11,665 nucleotides of DNA, taken from positions 1-11,665 of the forward strand of contig JALLAP010002140.1 of assembly GCA_036939355.1 (NCBI GenBank). The letters are read 5' to 3'. Below are positions 6,924 through 11,665 of this stretch, one piece after another. The notes below the pieces were generated by a model. It had not been told where the DNA came from, ran no database searches, and worked only from the letters and a program-made list of their open reading frames with translations. The translations under genes were made by a program, and so were the position numbers. The stretch comes from Thalassiosira profunda. Taxonomy: Eukaryota > Bacillariophyta > Thalassiosirophyceae > Thalassiosirales > Thalassiosiraceae. Positions within the stretch are counted from its first letter, which is position 1; the number at the start of each line of letters is the position of its first letter.

Positions 6924-8051
6924 CTACACGATCTTCAACTTCTTATCGGCCCACCCGTATGCTTCTTTGTGCTGCTCAAACAGTTGGATGTAGTTTTGCA
7001 CCAACATATCGTGATATTTGTCGATATCTGCTTGCGTTGGTTCGTCAATCTTTGGACAACGGACGGGCTCGCCCAGGCAAGTGCACACTGCCACCCGCCG
7101 AGGCGGGCCGAGGAACCAGCCGAATCTGCCAAAGAATGGGCACAATGCGACATCCAGTTTGACGCTCAACGTCTCCAGTATCCCCAACGGATCGACGACG
7201 ACCCTCCAAAGCGACGTGTGCCCAAATCCAAACACAGGAATGATGGGCACTCCTGCCCGCAGTGCAATCTTGACGATTCCCTTTCGTTTCTTTATGTGGG
7301 CAATTTCGTCGTGGCTTTGGAACATTCCGCTCACTCCATCCAAAATAATTCCCACATTCTCCTCCTTCTTAGTCAGAGTATCCATGATTGCCTTGCTTTT
7401 TGCCGGGATGTAGCCGATTCTCTTCATGAAGTGCGAAATGATCGGCAGTTTGAGGACGACAGGCGCGCACACCCAATGGCAGAGCGCCCCGTTGAACAGC
7501 TTCGACCACATTGGGTATGCTGTGATCCCCAGGGGGGCGGCGCCGTGCGGGATGGCGCAAAAGATGACGGGCTGTCCCTCGAGCGCGGGCCGTTGCACCA
7601 ATTCCGGCCACACGAATTGCAACGACGTATACTTTTGATTGTTTCTCTCGGTGTATAAATACTGGTTGCCCCGGATGTCCGTGTCCGACAGCTTATTGCC
7701 CCTTTGGTATCTCTTGATGAACTTCGGGTAGAAGAACACTCTCGTAATTGCAAAGAGGATCCCCACGTAGAGCAGGACGCCCACGAGAAGCAGCTTCCCA
7801 ACAGAGCTTAGCAGCGCCGCAATCACGAGCAACGGCAGCATAAACGGAAGAGTATTGCCTATCAGGTACAGGCTGATACCGACGATGCGCTCCAACTCCA
7901 CATCTCTGTCGATGGGCGCCACTCTGTTCAGCGAATTGGGCGCAAATTTGCCGTTGGTCGTAGTGGCAAGCGACAGCCACTCCTTCACATCGGTGGACTT
8001 GTGGAACAGTCGGTCCGGGAGGGCGGCGCAGTCCAGCTTGTAGTACTTCAT
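6924..8051 (-). CDS. DGAT2: DGAT2-like acyl-CoA acyltransferase
   Basis: The 375-residue protein belongs to the diacylglycerol acyltransferase type 2 family, which transfers a fatty acyl group from acyl-CoA to diacylglycerol to make triacylglycerol at the ER. Residues about 57-108 form one or two long hydrophobic spans (a membrane hairpin), as expected. The active-site region reads FCAIPHGAAPLG (164-175), so the usual HPHG is IPHG here, with the key PHG kept. Other family landmarks are APVVLKLPIISHFMKRIGYIPA (196-217), ILDGVSGMF (236-244), the RKGIVKIALRAGVPIIPVFGFG stretch (256-277) and FGRFGWFLGPPRR (307-319). The end, LFEQHKEAYGWADKKL, is typical of the family. It is intronless. The exact acceptor (diacylglycerol, monoacylglycerol or a wax alcohol) is not decided by sequence. 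It diverges from the FAD monooxygenase gene. Confidence 0.85.
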   Translation of the reverse strand: MKYYKLDCAALPDRLFHKSTDVKEWLSLATTTNGKFAPNSLNRVAPIDRDVELERIVGISLYLIGNTLPFMLPLLVIAALLSSVGKLLLVGVLLYVGILFAITRVFFYPKFIKRYQRGNKLSDTDIRGNQYLYTERNNQKYTSLQFVWPELVQRPALEGQPVIFCAIPHGAAPLGITAYPMWSKLFNGALCHWVCAPVVLKLPIISHFMKRIGYIPAKSKAIMDTLTKKEENVGIILDGVSGMFQSHDEIAHIKKRKGIVKIALRAGVPIIPVFGFGHTSLWRVVVDPLGILETLSVKLDVALCPFFGRFGWFLGPPRRVAVCTCLGEPVRCPKIDEPTQADIDKYHDMLVQNYIQLFEQHKEAYGWADKKLKIV

Positions 8052-8345
8052 TTCATTTTGGGCGAGAGCAGGGTGGGTGCATGGCCAATTGGGCGGCCAC
8101 CGACACTATTGTATGACGAATTGGGCGGCCACCGACACCGATACGATGAAGGTGGGGATGGGATGGGGGCGCGTGCACTCTGCTTGACTGCTTGTGTTAC
8201 GATAGTTGTGCACGTTGCCCCTCAAGATCGCGACAGCTGTTATGCTTCGGTCTGCCGATATTGTCGCACACTCTTCAAATCATCGTTCAGCCCTTCTTGA
8301 TACGATACCACGTTTTCTTACACGAGCTTTGCATAGCGCTGATTC
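8052..8345. promoter_or_regulatory. Divergent promoter between DGAT2-like and FAD monooxygenase genes
   Basis: This 294 bp spacer (345 bp if the second ATG of the right-hand gene is used) carries a 20 bp exact direct repeat close to the acyltransferase start (see separate entry). The remainder, about 8140-8345, is mixed sequence without obvious palindromes or a TATA box. Promoter role is inferred from position. Confidence 0.45.
8087..8138. repeat. Two exact 20 bp direct repeats
   Basis: AATTGGGCGGCCACCGACAC occurs at 8087-8106 and again at 8119-8138, with identical sequence, a 12 bp spacer and a 32 bp period (three helical turns). The first copy begins 36 bp upstream of the acyltransferase ATG on the opposite strand. 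The core contains GGGCGGCC, a GC-box-like sequence. It may be a duplicated factor site or a small recent tandem duplication. Confidence 0.8.
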
Positions 8346-10355
8346 ATGAACCGAAGCAGCGGACTCCGCCACTTATGCACCTTGCTCTTGGCAACCATGG
8401 AGCCGCTGTTCACGCCACCGCCGCTAGCGGCCGTGTTGGCCGCCCTGGCCTTATCCGCGCCCTATGCACAGGGATTTGCAACTCCAGCGACGCAACAGCG
8501 GCCGTCGGCCACAAGTTGTGCTGCAGCAACAACCCATCGTTGCAGCGCGCACGCATCGGTAGTACCAACTCGCACGGCAACCTCCTGCCTGTTCTCGAGC
8601 ACCAAACAAGCCGAGGCAACAAACGATGCAACGCTTGCATCAGATACCCCGCCACCGATCGACGCGGTGGTATGCGGCGGCGGCCCGGCGGGGTTGCTCA
8701 GCGCCATCATGCTGGCCCGGACGTTCAGCTACAAGGTGAAGGTATACGAACGCCTCCCACCGCCGCCCTCGCCACAAGACGAATCCGTGTGGAATGACGT
8801 TGCAAAATTCTATCTTATCGGGCTCGGCGAGCGGGGCCAGGCCGCCCTGACCGAATTCGGGGTGTGGGAGGACGTCGAGGCCTGCTGCACGGCCGTTCCG
8901 GGGAGGATGGACTGGGCGCCCGACGCGGGCCCCGACGAGGGCGTCGAACGCATTTTTACGGACAGGCCGGTTCAGACGCAGGTGCTGCCGCGCGACAAGC
9001 TTGTCGGGGCGCTCCACCAGCACATCCTCAAGAACTATCCCGATAGGATTGAGTTGGAGTACGGGAAGGAGGTCATTCCAATTGATTTCGACAACGACGG
9101 CAGTTCGTCTGTGTTGATTGGAGTAACCGACTGCGATACAAACATTCTTCGGGATACCCCGTCAAATGTCGCACAAGACGTCTCAGAGGAGCTTTGCGAT
9201 GCCGACAGCTTGGAATTGTTGACTGCCAAGCTTTTGATCGCCGCTGATGGAACGCAACGAACCATTGCAAACGGAATGGAGAAAGCGGACAAGGAAAAGC
9301 GGGCGGCCATGTCCTTCATGGAGAGGGTGCGATACGGGCCCTCGTTCCACATCAAGCGCTACGTCGACGACAACCAGCGGATATATAAAACGGTGCCGAT
9401 GAAGGTGCCGAGCAAGTGGCGGGCCGATCTGAATTACAGCGCGAGGTCCAAGGACGGGCGCATCCTCTTCGATTCGCTGCCCGCCGATGCCAATGGCAAC
9501 CAGTGCGGGGCGCTGCTGTTGAAACGGGCGGACGAATTGGCACAGGAGAACAGCGACCCCAAGAAACTCCGAGAGGCATTCGACGAGGTGCTTCCGCAGT
9601 TCTCTGCCCTGCTCAGCGACGAGGTCATCGAGACGGTTGCAAAAAAACCTCCGAGCTTTCTGCCTAGCTTTCGATACGCAGCGCCTAGGTTGAATCAGGG
9701 CGACCGCACCGTTGTGCTGGGAGATGCAATCCACACCGTGAAGCCGTACTTTGGCCTGGGCGCCAACAGTGCACTGGAAGATGTGCAGATCCTCAAACGG
9801 TCCATCGAGAGCACCGATACCATGAAAGAGGCAACTGAACTCTTTTCCCAGCAACGCGCCGACGAGTCAAAGGCGCTGGTCCAAATATCGCGAGAGTTGG
9901 ATCGGCCGGGCGTGCTCGGGGTATTCACCTTCATCCTCCCTCTCGTCGTGGACTCGATATTCAACAAAGTGGCGCCCAAAGTCTTCTCTCCCAATACCAT
10001 TGCGATGCTGCAGAAGAGTGAGAATTCGTTCCGGGGAATCCGACGTCGCAAGAGACTCGAAAGGTTGGGGCAAGTTGCAGTGATTGGATCATTCTTCGCC
10101 GGTACCGCGAAAACCTTCAGCGTATTGACTCGAGTGACGGGGCAACGCAACATGCGGATGATTGTCGGAAGTCTGGCAGCTATGGCATTGGCGAAAAAGG
10201 CATCTACATTCTTGGTTCCGGGGCTTGCGCCGGCAGACGTTTTCAAAGCTTCAGCAAAGGGCAAAAAGGAGGACGACGAGCCTTCACTCCGCACAATTGC
10301 GGCCTATGACAGCAGCAACGATCATATGGTGTTGGAGGAAGGTGGGGGGATCTAA
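8346..10355 (+). CDS. FAD-dependent monooxygenase, KMO-like, probably plastid-targeted
   Basis: The 669-residue protein (652 from the ATG at 8397, which has a better start context) is a class A flavin monooxygenase resembling kynurenine 3-monooxygenase. It should use FAD, NAD(P)H and O2 to hydroxylate or epoxidise an organic substrate. AVVCGGGPAGLLSA (107-120) is the N-terminal FAD/ADP-binding GxGxxG motif. YLIGLGERGQAAL, GRMDW and VLPRDKLVGAL follow as in KMO-like proteins, then AADG (299-302) as the DG motif. GDAIHTVKPYFGLGANSALEDV (459-480) is the C-terminal FAD-ribityl motif. The end (about 516-640) has hydrophobic segments (FTFILPLVV, MIVGSLAAMALA), suggesting membrane attachment. The N-terminus has a hydrophobic signal ending AQG/FATPA near residue 44, then an Ser/Thr/Ala-rich stretch, as in bipartite plastid targeting of diatoms. 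The substrate is unknown; kynurenine is only one possibility. Confidence 0.8.
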   Translation: MNRSSGLRHLCTLLLATMEPLFTPPPLAAVLAALALSAPYAQGFATPATQQRPSATSCAAATTHRCSAHASVVPTRTATSCLFSSTKQAEATNDATLASDTPPPIDAVVCGGGPAGLLSAIMLARTFSYKVKVYERLPPPPSPQDESVWNDVAKFYLIGLGERGQAALTEFGVWEDVEACCTAVPGRMDWAPDAGPDEGVERIFTDRPVQTQVLPRDKLVGALHQHILKNYPDRIELEYGKEVIPIDFDNDGSSSVLIGVTDCDTNILRDTPSNVAQDVSEELCDADSLELLTAKLLIAADGTQRTIANGMEKADKEKRAAMSFMERVRYGPSFHIKRYVDDNQRIYKTVPMKVPSKWRADLNYSARSKDGRILFDSLPADANGNQCGALLLKRADELAQENSDPKKLREAFDEVLPQFSALLSDEVIETVAKKPPSFLPSFRYAAPRLNQGDRTVVLGDAIHTVKPYFGLGANSALEDVQILKRSIESTDTMKEATELFSQQRADESKALVQISRELDRPGVLGVFTFILPLVVDSIFNKVAPKVFSPNTIAMLQKSENSFRGIRRRKRLERLGQVAVIGSFFAGTAKTFSVLTRVTGQRNMRMIVGSLAAMALAKKASTFLVPGLAPADVFKASAKGKKEDDEPSLRTIAAYDSSNDHMVLEEGGGI

Positions 10356-10620
10356 CCTAAGATCAAGGACGCTATTGTATCTACTTGGTTCCGTTTGTTG
10401 GGTGCGTGCAGTTGTCAATGAAGCTTGTCGCTATCCAAAGCCACAAAATCACGGAAGATTCGTCTGCTGCAAGCTTCGTATGACAAGGTGCACGAGGCCA
10501 CACAAACAAGCAACAAGCAAAAGACCGCCCCAAAGCATCACGAGCGTGGCCGTAGCGGCGGCGGCGGCGGCGAACCCAGAGGTCCACATTCTATCGAGCG
10601 GAGCGTCGAGAGTGTCCATC
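10356..10620 (+). promoter_or_regulatory. Intergenic/5' region of ArsJ-like gene with (GCG)6 run
   Basis: This 265 bp lies between two genes in the same direction and must hold the end of the monooxygenase transcript and the promoter or leader of the transporter gene. The transporter frame is open through all of it. An in-frame ATG at 10480 would add 47 residues (MTRCTRPHKQ...), but its context is poorer than at 10621 and the extra part looks unlike protein of this family. A (GCG)6 microsatellite lies at 10555-10572. Confidence 0.4.
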
Positions 10621-11665
10621 ATGCCTGAGGAAGAGGGGAACCGGTCGATGGCCGACGACGGCGGCGAGGAGGGTGACGTCGCCGCGTTGGAAAAAGAGGA
10701 GGCATGCGATGCCACCGCGGAGCAAACCGCCGTCCCGGAGGAAGAGGACATCAAAGGATGGGGCTTCTCCGATCCCCGCCTGCGCCCCTTCGTCATTATA
10801 TCCATCACGTACCTCCTATTTACCGTCACCGATGGCGCCATCCGAATGATTGTGTTGCTTCACGCATATAACAAATCCTTCTCGGCGCTCGAGGTGGCCG
10901 TCATGTTCACGCTGTACGAGCTGGCAGGCGTCTTCACCAACCTCGCCGCCGGCATGATGGGGGCGCGATGGGGCATTCGATTGACGCTGATTATGGGGCT
11001 ATGTTTGCAAATCCTGAGCTACGGGCTGTTGTTCGGCTGGCAGGACGACTGGTCGAAGAGCCAGGCCATCGTTTACGTGACGATCGCCCAAATGTTTGCC
11101 GGCATCGCCAAGGATCTGACGAAGCTGGGCGGCAAAACGGTCACCAAGTTGGTTACGCCGGAAGGGAAGGACACCCGGCTGTTCAGATTGGTCAGCCTTT
11201 TAACGGGATGGAAGAATTCTCTCAAGGGCGTGGGATACTTTCTGGGGAGCGCACTGTTGGAAGTCAGCTATGAGTTGGCTCTGGGGTTCATGATTGGATT
11301 GATAGTGATTGCCATGCCGTTTGCAGTATTCGGCCTCAGCAAAGATCTGGGGACTGCAAAGAAGAAGAACTCATCCTTAAAGGAGATCTTCGTGTTCGAC
11401 AACTACAGTGAGTCTGCGGCATCCGCTATCCACATCGATGTGCCAACACCTCACACTTGCATGCATTTGCATCAGACTTGAATGTCCTGAGTTTGGCCAG
11501 GCTGTTTCTATTTGCCTCGAGAGACTTTTGGTTTGAGGTTCCAGTGAGTTCAATGGTCTGTCATATGAACAAGCGTTTGGGTGGTATGCAGCTAACCAAT
11601 TGCAATGCCACAGCTTCCATTCTACCTCCGAAGTCCCAACTGCAATGAATTGGGTCCGGAATACA
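10621..11665 (+). CDS. ArsJ-like MFS transporter (partial, three exons seen)
   Basis: Exons 10621-11407, 11476-11543 and 11614 to the edge give 302 residues of a major-facilitator protein that closely resembles bacterial ArsJ, the exporter of 1-arseno-3-phosphoglycerate. After an acidic cytosolic N-terminus (1-50, rich in Glu/Asp), membrane spans begin at FVIISITYLLFTVTDGAIRM (57-76). Family landmarks are TDGAIRM, LYELAGVFTNLAAG (99-111), FAGIAKDLTKLGGKT (159-173), LLTGWKNSLKGVGYFLG (193-209), and after splicing ARLFLFASRDFWFEVPLPFYL, matching ArsJ's ARLFLFGARDVWFVV. The first exon alone would run into a stop at 11479-11481, which the first intron removes. The start at 10621 has A at -3. The rest of the protein (about the last 100 residues) lies outside. 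The transported substrate in a eukaryote is an inference from homology. No arsenic gene neighbours it. Confidence 0.85.
11408..11475 (+). other. Intron 1 of ArsJ-like gene (68 bp)
   Basis: It starts GTGAGT (11408-11413) and ends ATCAG (11471-11475), phase 1. Joining codon A|AC restores ...FVFDNY-N-LNVLSLARLFLF..., which matches the ArsJ family across the junction; reading on without splicing gives an unrelated tail and a stop. The nearer AGs at 11490 and 11499 do not keep this frame. Confidence 0.85.
11544..11613 (+). other. Intron 2 of ArsJ-like gene (70 bp)
   Basis: It starts GTGAGTT (11544-11550) and ends GCCACAG (11607-11613), phase 0. Removal joins ...DFWFEVP to LPFYLRSPNC..., which continues the family pattern (ARD.WF.V.LP.(F/Y)L). 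It is nearly the same length as intron 1 and shares its GTGAGT donor. Confidence 0.85.

Noticed and set aside
6834..7658. 274-codon plus-strand frame opposite the acyltransferase
   Set aside because: It is an antisense shadow of a gene with strong DGAT2 family motifs and has no recognisable domain itself.
10555..10572. (GCG)6 run as a coding poly-alanine stretch
   Set aside because: It lies upstream of the preferred start; the extended N-terminus resembles untranslated sequence and the ATG at 10480 has a weak context.
11482..11665. Transporter gene ending at the stop 11479-11481 and a separate short frame at the right end
   Set aside because: Two GTGAGT...CAG introns rejoin the frame and restore ArsJ-family sequence through the right edge.
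1..11665. Bacterial-type operon, defence system, CRISPR or transposon
   Set aside because: Genes alternate strands, introns and organelle leaders are present, and no repeat arrays, transposase motifs or terminal inverted repeats were found by eye.

Overview
This window looks like nuclear DNA of a photosynthetic stramenopile, most probably a diatom. The inference rests on four things. Genes are compact and mostly intronless, and the three terminal exons at the right edge are joined by 68-70 bp GTGAGT...CAG introns. One enzyme has a signal peptide ending in an AQGF/ATPA step, like the ASAFAP-type signal for import into a complex plastid. The F-box-like/LRR/zinc-cluster gene belongs to a family I know mainly from diatoms. 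The DGAT2-like acyltransferase resembles the diatom type. No bacterial operon structure, RNA gene, CRISPR array or transposon was seen.

Layout, left to right: (1) the first 18 codons of a minus-strand secreted-type protein run off the left edge; (2) a plus-strand NUP50/Nup2-type nucleoporin with FG repeats and a RanBP1-type domain; (3) a minus-strand SAM-dependent methyltransferase of unknown substrate; (4) a plus-strand dethiobiotin synthetase with a mitochondrial-type leader, not fused to the aminotransferase; (5) a minus-strand F-box-like/LRR protein with a cysteine-rich zinc cluster, whose reading frame breaks once (probable intron); (6) a plus-strand METTL21/Methyltransf_16-type methyltransferase; (7) a minus-strand DGAT2-like acyltransferase; (8) a plus-strand, apparently plastid-targeted FAD monooxygenase resembling kynurenine 3-monooxygenase; (9) a plus-strand ArsJ-like MFS transporter that is cut by the right edge and contains two clear introns.

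Genes 1-8 alternate strictly in strand. They form head-to-head pairs sharing 150-313 bp upstream spacers and tail-to-tail pairs separated by only 34-56 bp. The genes do not make one pathway: nuclear transport, biotin synthesis, lipid synthesis, protein or small-molecule methylation, plastid oxidation and arsenic-type efflux are unrelated. I see no convincing new multi-gene system. The items most worth a second look are the large insertion inside the nucleoporin's Ran-binding domain, the standalone eukaryotic BioD, the eukaryotic ArsJ-like transporter, the frame break in the F-box-like gene, the IPHG form of the acyltransferase motif, and repeat structures in two divergent promoters.
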